DNA of 64,000 nt from CAVTRI01 sp963737075 (GTDB taxonomy: Bacteria; Actinomycetota; Acidimicrobiia; Acidimicrobiales; Palsa-688): contig CAVTRI010000001.1 in NCBI GenBank assembly GCA_963737075.1, positions 1,116,001 through 1,180,000 on the forward strand, read 5' to 3'. This document shows, piece after piece, positions 44,971-54,738 of this stretch. Below the pieces are notes generated by a model, which saw only the letters and a list, made by a program, of their open reading frames with translations, searched no databases and was not told the DNA's origin. The stretch's first letter is position 1; each line of letters opens with the position of its first letter. Position numbers and translations under genes: made by a program.

Positions 44971-44978
44971 GATCGCTC

Positions 44979-45447
44979 CTAACAGGTCTTCAGCCAGCCG
45001 CCGTGCACCGCTCGCAAGGGGACCAGGACTGCGCCCACCGGCGTGCGCAGCTCGCTGGGAGGCGCCACCGCGACGAGCTCGGCTGGTCGCTTGACAAAGA
45101 GCATCACGATTGCCGAGGCGAACAGCGCGGCAGCCATGAACACGAAGGCACCCACCGGACCTGCTGCCGCCGCTCAGGACACCGACCACGTAGTCGCCGT
45201 CGAAACCTCCGGGCGCCCCGAAGGCGTTGATCAAGCCCATGGCCGGCCCGGCCACATGCGCGGGAAGGAACTCCGGGATGAACGCGAAGTACGGCCCGTA
45301 AGCGCGTACATCACCCCACCTGCGATGACCAGTAGCGCGGAGGCGGCCGCGAAGTGGGAGGTCCCCACGGCGTAGGAGCCGTAGAAGGCGGCGGTGCCGA
45401 CCAACAGGAACGGCCACACGAACACCCGGCGGCGCCCGGACCGGTCC
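44979..45447 (-). pseudogene. ACS-type MFS transporter, 3' part (interrupted by IS)
   Basis: Continues the transporter after the IS insertion: VFVWPFLLVGTAAFYGSYAV, FAAASALLVIAGGVMYA, PYFAFIPEFLPAHVAGPAMG, INAFGAPGGF, and one frame over VGAFVFMAAALFASAIVMLF. These are the last helices of an anion:cation symporter (TIGR00893-like) MFS protein. Two further single-base shifts (near 45310 and 45180) break it. The stop lies 8 nt before the 2-hydroxyacid dehydrogenase start, showing the original operon. Confidence 0.7.
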
Positions 45448-45535
45448 TGTTTTGCGTCTGAGTTCGCCGCGGAGGGTCCACCGCGAAATGACCCATGCCT
45501 GACAGTCTCCTCGGCTAGTCCGAGAGGAGCTGTGA

Positions 45536-46914
45536 ATGTCCGAGTTGAACGGACGTCGCAAGGCGAAGGTGCTGTCGCCGGAGACGAAGTGGGAGATCTT
45601 CTTGTCCGTGATGGGTCGGGAGATCACCCAGTCCGATGCGGCGCGCAAGTGGGGCGTGGACGTTTCGACGATCATCACGATTCGCCGCACCGTCAAAGAC
45701 GCCGCGCTGGCTGCGTTTTCTTCGAAGCCGGGACGCCCAGCCGCCGAGCGCAACTGGCAGCTCGAGGAGGCCAACCGCGAGCTTGCACAGTTGACCGAGG
45801 CGATCAAGGCGCAGGCGATCGAGCTGGCTGTGCTGCGGGGAAAAGCCGGCTGGGCCTGACATCTCCGCTTGGCCCGAGGGTCCCGGGCGAGACCAAGGAA
45901 GCGATCCTCAAACTGGTCGACGAGGCTGTCGCCGGTGGCGCACCGCATTCGTGGGCGACCGCGCTGTTGGGGGTTTCCGATGACCGGGTGCACCGCTGGC
46001 GGCATCGCCAGCGCATCGTGGGCACTCTCACCGATCGGGCACCAGGCGGTGTCGCCCTGCACTCGCTGATGGAGTGGGAGGTCGCCGAGATCCTCGCTGT
46101 CACAGAGGAGTGGGGCAGCATTGACCGCTCGCATCGCAAGCTCGCTCACCGCGGCTCCTACACCGCCCGGGTGTGGGTCTCTGCCACCTTCCGCCGGGTC
46201 TTGGCTGCTCACGGGCTGGTTCTGCCCGAGCCGCCAGCGAGAGATCCTGCTCCACGGATCGCCTGGCCGGCATGGCTGTCGTGGGAGCCGAATCGCATCT
46301 GGTGCTGGGACGTGTCGCATTTCCCCCGCGCCAAGAGGGTCGCGTTCGCCATCGTCGACGTCGTGTCCCGCAGGTGGATCGACACGCTGGTGTCGATCGA
46401 GGAGACCTCCAGCCAGGTCGCGGTCATCTTCGACAGGGCCCTCATCGCAGAGGGCCTCGCCGAGCTGATCACCCCGGAGCGCATCGAGCTGCCCATCGAC
46501 GACCCGGCCCGGCCGATCCTGTTGGCCTGCAGCGACAACGGCCCGCCGATGACCTCGCATGACACCAGGGACTTCTTCGTCGGCCTGGCCGTCGCGCAGC
46601 GCCTGGGGCGTCCCGCAACGCCGACCGACCAGGCGTGGATCGAGAGCCTCTTCGGCCACGTCAAAGGCGAGTGGCCGCACCTCGAAACGATCACCGACCC
46701 CGCCGCTCTCGACACCGAACTGGGCCGCGTCCGCCGAGAGTACAACGGGACCCGCTTGCACGCCGGGATCGGCTACGTCACACCCGACGACGAACACGCC
46801 GGCCGAGGAGAAGCCATCCGCCAAGCACGAGTCGAGGGACTGCGGCGAGCCCACGAACAGCGCGTCACCTACCATCGCCGCCACCGCAACAACCACCACG
46901 AGGAGACGGCATGA
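45536..46914 (+). CDS. IS transposase OrfAB, made by -1 frameshifting
   Basis: OrfA (45536-45859, 107 residues) has an HTH: SVMGREITQSDAARKWGVDV and a coiled segment EEANRELAQLTEAIKAQAIE. OrfB lies in the -1 frame: KEAILKLVDEAVAGGAPHSW, an HTH, and the rve core with Asp in NRIWCWDVSHFPRAKRVAF, Asp in LLACSDNGPPMTSHDTRDFF and Glu in DQAWIESLFGHVKGEWPHLE. A canonical slippery heptamer G GGA AAA lies at 45838-45844 near the end of OrfA, as in IS3-type elements. Both frames are intact, so this copy could be active. It is IS3-like, but the subgroup is not clear to me. Confidence 0.88.
45838..45844 (+). promoter_or_regulatory. Slippery heptamer for -1 ribosomal frameshifting
   Basis: GGGAAAA read as G-GGA-AAA in the OrfA frame (X-XXY-YYZ) just before the OrfA stop at 45857-45859. 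The same heptamer is in both other copies. Confidence 0.7.
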
Positions 46915-46964
46915 CTTGGTTCATTATCCAGCCGATCTCCGCGTTTAACTCAGACGCAGGTCAG

Positions 46965-47106
46965 TCCGACGCGTAGGAGACGACGAGCATCAAGATCGTG
47001 GCCAGCGCGTAGGGCACCGCGGAGAGCAGTCCGGTGGTGACGATGCCACGGCCAGATCCGGACTTGATGATGGTGGGCAGCCCTTGCCAGGCTCCGGCGA
47101 CGCTGG
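46965..47106 (-). pseudogene. ACS-type MFS transporter, 5' side fragment
   Basis: Reads VAGAWQGLPTIIKSGSGRGI, VTTGLLSAVPYALATILMLV, VSYASD and is then interrupted by the IS; the rest is at 44979-45447. The first half of the transporter (about six helices) is not present upstream, so the gene was deleted before or in addition to the IS insertion. Confidence 0.65.
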
Positions 47107-47189
47107 GTTGGCCGATGGGAGGGCCTCGGCTAGCGCGTCGCGGATCTGTTCCAGCCCGGATACCACGTCTGTTCCGAGATGGACCCGCA

Positions 47190-47963
47190 TCAACGTCGCC
47201 GGGCAGGCGGTTGAACGCCTGGGTCCTTCGACCGCGGGCGCTTGGGGGCCGGCCGGGCCGGCCGGGACAGGCCCGGGAACGGTTCTTTGAGGGACACGAG
47301 CACGTGGGCGGCGCCGGCCGCTCGCAGTTCGTGGGCAGAGTAGTGGCCGCTGGCCACCCCGACCGACACCGCCCCGGCCGTCTTGGTGGCCTCGATGTCG
47401 TGGGGGGTGTCGCCCACGACGTAGACCTGCGCCGGGGTGAGCTGGTCGTGCAAGCGGGTGGCCTTGTTGATGGCGAGTCTTGTCAGCTCGGCTCGGTCGG
47501 GCGAGTCGGAGCCGTAGGCGCCGAAGATGAAGAACCGGTTGAGGTTGGCGGGGGTCAGCTTGGTGCGCGCCGCGCCTTCCATGGCCCCGGACACCAGGCC
47601 GAGCATGACCCCGGCCCCTCCCAGGCGCACCAGGGTCTGCTCCACGCCGGGGAGCACGCGGTACTCCTCCGATTTCCAGATGTCGTCGGCCAGGTGCAGC
47701 AGGTAATGGGCGTAGAGCTTGCCGAGCTCGTCGGCGCTGGGGTCGCGGCCGATGACTCCTTTGAACGTGGCCCGGGCCACCTGTGGGTCGGTCTCGCCCG
47801 CCGAGCCGTGCTCGCCGATGTCGGCGGGGATGTCGTAGAGCATCTTGAAGGCCGCTTTCCAGCTGCGCGCCCCCGATCCACCGGTATGGACCAGGGTCTC
47901 GTCCACGTCGAACAGCGCCACCATCGGCTCGGCGGTGTTGGCCTCCTCATGCCTCTTTTTCAT
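47190..47963 (-). CDS. HAD-superfamily phosphatase
   Basis: 257 residues from ATG 47963. HAD motif I: MVALFDVDETLVHTGGSG (nucleophile Asp and second Asp); motif II near GVMLGLVSGAMEG; motif III Lys/Arg in NRFFIFGAYGSDSPDRAEL; motif IV VYVVGDTPHDIEATKTAG. A cap domain occupies about residues 35-110, placing it in the phosphoglycolate phosphatase/beta-phosphoglucomutase-like group. Its start overlaps the end of the gnd-like gene by 17 nt. In this context it may dephosphorylate a sugar phosphate. Intact. Confidence 0.85.
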   Translation of the reverse strand: MKKRHEEANTAEPMVALFDVDETLVHTGGSGARSWKAAFKMLYDIPADIGEHGSAGETDPQVARATFKGVIGRDPSADELGKLYAHYLLHLADDIWKSEEYRVLPGVEQTLVRLGGAGVMLGLVSGAMEGAARTKLTPANLNRFFIFGAYGSDSPDRAELTRLAINKATRLHDQLTPAQVYVVGDTPHDIEATKTAGAVSVGVASGHYSAHELRAAGAAHVLVSLKEPFPGLSRPARPAPKRPRSKDPGVQPPARRR

Positions 47964-48966
47964 CGTGGCCTCCGAAGCCTTTGCGCATGGCGGAGAGGGC
48001 CTTGTCCGCGAAGTCGTCGAGGCCCCGGGAGGCGAAACGGGAGTACAGCGCGTTGGTGAGCGTCGGTGCGGGGACGCCCTCGTCGATGGCCGCGATCGAG
48101 GTCCACCGGCCCTCGCCGGAATCCGACACCCTCCCGGTGAACTCCTCCAGGTCGGGGGAGGCGACCAGGGCGGCCGCGCGGTCAGGTCCAGCAACCAGGA
48201 CTCGATGACGCTGCCCCGCCGCCACAGCTCGGTCACCGCGGTGGTGTCGATGTCGAACCGGTAGAACTCCGGCTGTTCCATCGGGGCGGTCTCGGCGTCG
48301 CCAGTGACGGTGGTCTTGCTGGCATTGGCGTTGCGCAAGATGTTGAGCCCTTCGGCCAGGGCCGCCATCATTCCGTACTCGATGCCGTTGTGGACTACCT
48401 TCACGATATGGCCGGCGCCGTTGGGCCCGCAGTGCAAGAACCCCTGCTCGGCCGGATCGGGTTCCCCGGTCCGCCCCGGGGTGCGCGGCGCCGAGTCCAT
48501 GCCGGGGGCGATGGTGGCGAATAGCGGGCTGAGGTGCGCCACGACGTCGGCTTCGCCGCCGATCATGAGGGAGTAGCCCCGGTCGATCCCCCACACCCCG
48601 CCGCTGGTCCCGCAGTCGACGAGATGAATGCCCCGCTCGGCTAGGCCGGCGGAGCGGCGGATGTCGTCTCGATAAGTAGGAGTTGCCGCCGTCGATGATC
48701 GTGTCTCCCTCTTCCATGTGGGAGGCCAGGTCTTCGATGGTCTGGCCGGTGATCTCACCGGAGGGCACCATCACCCACGCGGCGCGCGGCTGGAGCGGTT
48801 TCTCGACGAAGTCGGCTACCGAGCTCGCCGCGGTCGCTCCTTCGGTCTCCAACACCTTGACGGTCTCGGGGTCGGTGTCATAGACGACGCAGTGATGCCC
48901 GTCGCGCGTCAGGCGGCGGACGATGTTGGCGCCCATCCGCCCGAGCCCGACCACGCCCAGCTGCAT
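47947..48966 (-). pseudogene. gnd: 6-phosphogluconate dehydrogenase, two indels
   Basis: From ATG 48966: MQLGVVGLGRMGANIVRRLT (NADP-binding loop), VPSGEITGQTIEDLASHME and IIDGGNS. An extra T near 48676 shifts the middle third, where the family sequence continues as YRDDIRRSAGL, VDCGTSGGVWGIDRGYSLMI, HCGPNGAGHIVKVVHNGIEYGMM with the catalytic Lys. A second indel near 48180 returns to the first frame: ASPDLEEFTGRVSDSGEGRW and the C-terminus. All catalytic segments are present, about 339 residues like short actinobacterial Gnd. It follows zwf and overlaps the HAD gene, so this is an oxidative pentose-phosphate operon. Confidence 0.85.
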
Positions 48967-49042
48967 CGGGCTATGTGTCGTCACCTCTTTCTCATCTGAT
49001 CGGATGTGCCGGTCGGATCTGCGGTGTGCACGGGCGGAGCGG

Positions 49043-50459
49043 TCATTTGTCGATCTCCTCTGGGGCGGGAAGCCACGGCTGCTGCCAGGGGGGATGGTCT
49101 CCAAGGAGGTCGTCGGCGCCTGGGGGTCCCCACGACCCACGCCGGTAGGGTGCGGGGCTGGGCGGGTGAACGACCAGTGGTTGGAGGACCCGCCAGGTCT
49201 CCTCCACGGCGTCCTCCCGGGTGAACAGGGAGTGATCGCCGGCGAGCGCGTCGTGGAGGAGGCGCTCGTAGGGCTCGGGAGGCTTGCCGACCTCGGCGGC
49301 GAAGGGCAGGTCGATGTGCACCACCCTCGACGCCCCGCCCTCCTTCCCCTTGGACAGCATCACGAGCCGCAGCGCGGCGTCGGGGTCGATGCGCAGCACC
49401 AGCTGGTTCGAATCGCCGGGCTGCGGGTCGCCCAAAAAGGCTAGGGGTGGCGGCTGGCGGAAGATCACCCTGACCTCGGTGGCCCGGGCCGCCAGGGCCT
49501 TGCCGGCCCGGGCGAAGAACGGCACGCCGGCCCAGCGCCCGTTGTCGACCTCCAGGCGCTCCGCCACATAGGTCTTGGTCGCCGAGCCCGCCTTCACGTC
49601 GGGGACCTTGGTGTAGCCCTCGTACTGGCCCCGCACGAAGCACGCCGGGTCGACGTCGGCCATGGCCCGGAAGACCTCGACCTTCTTATCCGAAAGGGCT
49701 CGGTGTCCCTGGCCCACCGGGGCCTCCATGGCGATGAGGGCGAGCACCTGGAGAAGATGGTTCTGCACCACGTCGCGCAGCGCTCCCACCGCGTCGTAGA
49801 AAGCGCCCCGGTCCTCCACCCCGAAGTCCTCGGCCATGGTCACCTGCACCGCGGTCACGTCGTCGCGGTCCCACACCGGCTCGAACAGGGCGTTGGCGAA
49901 GCACAGGTAGGCAATGTCGAGCACGGGCTGCTTACCCAAAAAGTGGGTCGATACGCAGGATCTGATCCTCACCCTGCACCTGGTGCAGCTCCGCGTTGAG
50001 AGCCCGGGCCGAGACCAAGTCGTGTCCGAAAGGCTTCTCGATCGTCACCCTCCCGGCTGCGGTCAGACCGGCCTCGCCCAGCGCCGCCACGACCGGGGCG
50101 AACAGAGCGGGCGGGATCTCCAGGTAGAACAGCGGAGCGGACCTGCCCCTCAACTGTCCGGCCAGCGCCTCGAACGTGTCGTGGTCGTCGAAGTCGCCGC
50201 GCAGGTAAGCGAACCTTCCGGCCAGGCGCTCGAAGACCTTTTCCTCCACGGCTCCGCCAGCCGCCTGGAGGGATTGGCGCATCGAGGCAGCCAGGTGGTC
50301 CTCGGACCACTCGTCGCGGGCCACGCCGATGATCGGGCAGTCGATCCGGCCGGCTGCTTCAAGGCGATAAAGGGCGGGAAAGGTCATCTTGGCCGCCAGA
50401 TCGCCTGTGATTCCGAAGATCACCAGGGCGTCGGCTGAGGATGCTGCGGTCTCGTTCAT
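49043..50459 (-). pseudogene. zwf: Glucose-6-phosphate dehydrogenase, one frameshift
   Basis: From ATG 50459: ALVIFGITGDLAAKMTFPAL (coenzyme loop GxxGDLAxK), IEKPFGHDLVSARALN (the EKPxG motif) and DQILRID. One extra C near 49947 shifts the frame; afterwards HFLGKQPVLDIAYLCFANAL carries the rest of the DHFLGK active-site motif (the Glu usually after it is Gln). VRGQYEGYTKVPDVKAGSAT, FFARAGKALAARATEVRVIF and YERLLHDALAGDHSLFTRED complete it. Joined length is about 470 residues, normal for Zwf. It overlaps the aldose epimerase stop (ATGA). The first committed step of the pentose-phosphate path, supplying NADPH. Confidence 0.88.
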
Positions 50460-51369
50460 CTCAGGCGCTCCCCCCACGCCGTGGTGACCGTCTGGCCGGA
50501 CTCCAGTCGGATCACCCCCTGGCCGCTTTGGAAGGCGTTGGGTGGGCAGGTCATCGGCTGGGTGCCCAGCCCCTTGCGCTGGCGGTCCGGGGCCCAGCTG
50601 TCGCCGGTGTAGATCTCCATGATCGGGTAGTGCTCGTCCACCCACAACTCAGCGTGGCGGCCGTCCGGACCGCCGAGGCGCGCCCACGCCCGACCCTGCG
50701 CGTCGCGAGCCAGGTCGGTGAAAGCGAAATCGAGCTGCTCCGGCCGTATTGCTCTGGCCTGGCGGAAGTCGTAGGCGCTCCCCTCCACCGCATCCGTGCC
50801 GCTCGGCAGCTGCGTTCCTCGTCGGTCACGATGCGGGTGGCGGCCTCCAGCTGAAGGGTACAGTCGTCGATCCGCCCGGCGCCCGGGGACAGGTAGGGAT
50901 TGTGCCCAGCACCGTAGGGGCAGGCGCACAGTCCGCGGTTGATGGCGGTAGTAGTCACGGTCAACCCGTCCTTGCCTAGGGCATAGCCCACCTCGACGTC
51001 GAGGGTGAACGGGTATCCCTGCATTGGAAACAGCCACGTTCCCACGGTCACCTGCTCCTTGGTGTGGCGCGGGACCCGCCAAGGCCGCCAGCACAGCAAG
51101 CCCTGGATGGCGTTGTGCTTCTCGGGCTCGCTCAGCGCAACCTGATAGTCGACCCCGTCAAAACAGTAGCGACCGTCACCCAGACGGTTGGGCCATGGGA
51201 TGAGAGGAGCGCCGCGCGCACCGTCGCGCATGGTGTCGATCGCGTAAGGCTCCAGCACCGGCCGCCCCGCGACCTCGTAGAGGCGGATCCCACCGCCCAC
51301 CTCCACCACGGTGGCCCGCTGGTCTCGCCAGCTGGTCTCCAGCTGCTGCCCCGATGGGCGAACGCCCAC
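50456..51369 (-). pseudogene. Aldose 1-epimerase, one frameshift
   Basis: From GTG 51369: TVVEVGGGIRLYEVAGRPVL, GAPLIPWPNRLGDGRYCFDG, HNAIQGLLCWRPWRVPRHTK (first catalytic His), PYGAGHNPYLSPGAGRIDD (second His). Near 50815 the frame shifts and continues GSAYDFRQARAIRPEQLDFA, HAELWVDEHYPIMEIYTGDSW and a C-terminal catalytic-Glu region. This is the GalM-like mutarotase fold, about 300 residues. It interconverts sugar anomers and is the promoter-proximal gene of the zwf-gnd operon, with which it overlaps by 4 nt. Confidence 0.8.
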
Positions 51370-51484
51370 GCTGCTCCTTTCGTCCTGGTCACGTCGAAAC
51401 CACAGCTTCAATGCCGCGTTACCGGGTCTAGGTGAGCCGGCATAAAGTCGGCGTGACATCCACCACTGCGGGTGGTGGGGTGGT

Positions 51485-51985
51485 TTGACTTGGCGTGTGC
51501 TGGGCAGGGTTGATCCTCAAGGTTCGCTCTTGGAGACGCGGCTGATACGTGGCCATTTGGTGACCAAGGGCTCGTTTTATGAGCGGCTGGCCGAGCATGG
51601 GCACGAGTTCATCTCCGATGACGATTTCGCTGGTCTGTACTCGGGGCGGATGGGGCGGCCGTCGATCCCGCCGTCGGTGATGATCCGGGCCATGCTGTGC
51701 GCCACCTACGACCGCACGTCGGATGCGGAGACGAGCCGGCGGAGTCGGGTGGATTTGGATTGGAAGGCGGCCATGGGAGTGGAGGACGACTTTCCGGGGA
51801 TCGCGCCGCGCACGTTCAGTTTGATGCGGGCCCGGATGATCGCCTATGACGCCGACAACGAGTTGTTCAAGGCGACGCTCGCCAAGGCGGTGGAGCGGCG
51901 GGTATTCACCGGCCCGTTGACGGCGATCATCGACGCCTCCCCGGTGCATGGGGCGGGGGCGGTGGCCGACACCTACGAGCTGTGC
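51485..51985 (+). pseudogene. IS1182 transposase, 5' part
   Basis: From TTG 51485: VDPQGSLLETRLIRGHLVTK, GSFYERLAEHGHEFISDDDF, GRPSIPPSVMIRAMLCATYD, and the first DDE region AIIDASPVHGAGAVADTYEL. The IS3-like element interrupts it immediately after this; coding resumes at 53502. Confidence 0.85.
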
Positions 51986-53501
51986 TGACCTGCGTCTGAG
52001 TTAAACGCGGAGATCGGCTGGATAATGAACCAAGTCATGCCGTCTCCTCGTGGTGGTTGTTGCGGTGGCGGCGATGGTAGGTGACGCGCTGTTCGTGGGC
52101 TCGCCGCAGTCCCTCGACTCGTGCTTGGCGGATGGCTTCTCCTCGGCCGGCGTGTTCGTCGTCGGGTGTGACGTAGCCGATCCCGGCGTGCAAGCGGGTC
52201 CCGTTGTACTCTCGGCGGACGCGGCCCAGTTCGGTGTCGAGAGCGGCGGGGTCGGTGATCGTTTCGAGGTGCGGCCACTCGCCTTTGACGTGGCCGAAGA
52301 GGCTCTCGATCCACGCCTGGTCGGTCGGCGTTGCGGGACGCCCCAGGCGCTGCGCGACGGCCAGGCCGACGAAGAAGTCCCTGGTGTCATGCGAGGTCAT
52401 CGGCGGGCCGTTGTCGCTGCAGGCCAACAGGATCGGCCGGGCCGGGTCGTCGATGGGCAGCTCGATGCGCTCCGGGGTGATCAGCTCGGCGAGGCCCTCT
52501 GCGATGAGGGCCCTGTCGAAGATGACCGCGACCTGGCTGGAGGTCTCCTCGATCGACACCAGCGTGTCGATCCACCTGCGGGACACGACGTCGACGATGG
52601 CGAACGCGACCCTCTTGGCGCGGGGGAAATGCGACACGTCCCAGCACCAGATGCGATTCGGCTCCCACGACAGCCATGCCGGCCAGGCGATCCGTGGAGC
52701 AGGATCTCTCGCTGGCGGCTCGGGCAGAACCAGCCCGTGAGCAGCCAAGACCCGGCGGAAGGTGGCAGAGACCCACACCCGGGCGGTGTAGGAGCCGCGG
52801 TGAGCGAGCTTGCGATGCGAGCGGTCAATGCTGCCCCACTCCTCTGTGACAGCGAGGATCTCGGCGACCTCCCACTCCATCAGCGAGTGCAGGGCGACAC
52901 CGCCTGGTGCCCGATCGGTGAGAGTGCCCACGATGCGCTGGCGATGCCGCCAGCGGTGCACCCGGTCATCGGAAACCCCCAACAGCGCGGTCGCCCACGA
53001 ATGCGGTGCGCCACCGGCGACAGCCTCGTCGACCAGTTTGAGGATCGCTTCCTTGGTCTCGCCCGGGACCCTCGGGCCAAGCGGAGATGTCAGGCCCAGC
53101 CGGCTTTTCCCCGCAGCACAGCCAGCTCGATCGCCTGCGCCTTGATCGCCTCGGTCAACTGTGCAAGCTCGCGGTTGGCCTCCTCGAGCTGCCAGTTGCG
53201 CTCGGCGGCTGGGCGTCCCGGCTTCGAAGAAAACGCAGCCAGCGCGGCGTCTTTGACGGTGCGGCGAATCGTGATGATCGTCGAAACGTCCACGCCCCAC
53301 TTGCGCGCCGCATCGGACTGGGTGATCTCCCGACCCATCACGGACAAGAAGATCTCCCACTTCGTCTCCGGCGACAGCACCTTCGCCTTGCGACGTCCGT
53401 TCAACTCGGACATTCACAGCTCCTCTCGGACTAGCCGAGGAGACTGTCAGGCATGGGTCATTTCGCGGTGGACCCTCCGCGGCGAACTCAGACGCAAAAC
53501 A
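51986..53501 (-). mobile_element. IS3-like element, copy 2 (in the IS1182 transposase gene)
   Basis: Same ends and about 1516 bp as the copy at 45448, inverted. Flanks are GTGC on one side and GATC on the other, so a perfect 4-bp duplication is not visible here. The transposase frame across the junction (DTYEL then IRGFLVKIRRAGG) predicts original GATC, so the left flank appears altered by two bases. Confidence 0.9.
52035..53413 (-). CDS. IS transposase OrfAB, copy 2
   Basis: OrfA 53413 to 53090 and OrfB in the -1 frame to 52035, joined by the slippery GGGAAAA. The predicted proteins are the same as in copy 1 at 45536 in every segment compared, including the D, D, E residues of the integrase core (WCWDVSHF, CSDNGPP, AWIESLFGH). 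Both frames are intact. Confidence 0.88.
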
Positions 53502-54570
53502 GATCCGAGGGTTTCTGGTCAAGATTCGCCGGGCCGGCGGGCTGCGCAACAGGAAGACCGCCAATCGGGTGGCCCCACTGGCCGCGGGCAAGCCCGATAT
53601 TGACTGGCAAGACGCTGCGGCCCGCAAGCAGCACCTGGGGGAGCTGGTCAGCCTGGCCAAGGTGGTGCTGGCCGAGGTGGCCGGCACCACGAACCCGACG
53701 GTCGCCGAGCAGGCGGAGTTGCTGGCCCAGGTGATCGACGCCGACACCGAGCCCGACGACAACGGCGAGACGCAGATCCGCCACGGGGTGGCCCGGGACC
53801 GTGTCGTCAGCCACTCCGACCCCGAGATACGCCACGGCCGTAAGTCCGCCTCTCGGCGCTTCGATGGCCACAAGATGGACGTGCTCGCCGATGAGGACAG
53901 CGAGCTGATCTTGGGGGTGGACATCCGGGCGGGCAACGCCGGCGATGGCGACGGCGCCGCTTCCTTGCTGGGCCAGGCACAGGCTGTCACAGGCGTACAT
54001 GTCGACAGGCTGTTGGGGACATGGCCTACTCGGAGGGGGACGTCCGCGAGGCGATCGAAGACCTCGGCGCCGAGATGGTGGCCAAGGTCCCCCCGGTGAC
54101 CAACGGGTCCTATTACCCCAAAACCGACTTCTATATCGACCTGGACGCCGGGGAGGTGACCTGCCCGGCCGGGGAGGTCACCACCGACGCCCGGCCGGTC
54201 ACCGACCACAAGAGCCGGCCCGCCCTCCTGTTCGTCTTCAACGCCCACACCTGCCAGACCTGCCCGCTGCGCCCCGACTGCACCGGCGCGGCCGGGGGAC
54301 GCACCATCGCGGTCGGCCCCCATCACCAGCGGATCCAGGCCGCCCGAGCCGCCCAGGCCAAACCGAAAAATCAAAGCCCTGCTGCGCCGGCGGGCCAAAG
54401 TGGAACGCAAAATCGACCATCTCCAGGACCTCGGGATGCGCCACGCCCGCTACCGGGGCAGACGCAAAACCAAACTCCAAGCCCTCTTCGCCGCCACCGT
54501 CGCCAACATCCAACGGCTCGCGGTCTTGAGCGCCCTCGACGCCCCCGTCGACCTGACCACCGCCGCCTGA
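53502..54570 (+). pseudogene. IS1182 transposase, 3' part with further frameshifts
   Basis: Resumes IRGFLVKIRRAGGLRNRKTA, then DWQDAAARKQHLGELVSLAK, HGRKSASRRFDGHKMDVLAD and GVDIRAGNAGDGDGAASLLG. A shift near 54020 leads to DMAYSEGDVREAIEDLGAEM, YYPKTDFYIDLDAGEVTCPAG and the Cys cluster HTCQTCPLRPDCT. A shift near 54365 leads to IKALLRRRAKVERKIDHLQD, MRHARYRGRRKTKLQALFAA and the stop at 54568-54570. The transposase is therefore broken by the IS and at least two indels. Confidence 0.8.
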
Positions 54571-54738
54571 CCGGGCCATCACGGGCTTCCCACGGGCATC
54601 ACGAACACCACCCGAGACCTCCAGCGCCCCTCAGCGGCATCACCGGCCCCCATCGCCCCGCCAACCACCACTATCGCCGTTCCAGCCAACCGCACACCCG
54701 ACCCCTTCAAATAGCCACTTCATGCCGGCTCACCTAGC

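Larger units (their letters stand above)
45448..46964 (+). mobile_element. IS3-like element, copy 1 (in an MFS transporter gene)
   Basis: Ends TGTTTTGCGTCTGAGTT and, inverted, TGACCTGCGTCTGAGTT. Flanked by a 4-bp duplication GTCC (45444-45447, 46965-46968). Removing the element and one GTCC restores an open transporter frame (SYASDRSGRRRVFVWP). The other copies are at 51986 and 57780; compared by eye this copy differs from copy 2 only by an extra T at about 46920. Confidence 0.92.
51432..54733 (+). mobile_element. IS1182-family element, interrupted by an IS3-like copy
   Basis: Terminal inverted repeats GTGAGCCGGCAT(A/G)AAGT at 51432 and inverted at 54733. Flanking palindromic CTAG on both sides (51428-51431, 54734-54737) is the expected 4-bp duplication. 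It lies 62 nt upstream of the aldose epimerase start, possibly in that operon's promoter. Internally split by IS copy 2 (51986-53501). Confidence 0.85.

Noticed and set aside
43855..46899. A 1014-codon minus-strand frame running through the IS, MFS fragment and dehydrogenase
   Set aside because: Only the last 371 codons are a real gene; the rest is antisense to the transposase or out of frame with the transporter.
51982..53505. A 4-bp target duplication for IS copy 2
   Set aside because: Flanks are GTGC and GATC, not identical; duplication cannot be claimed.
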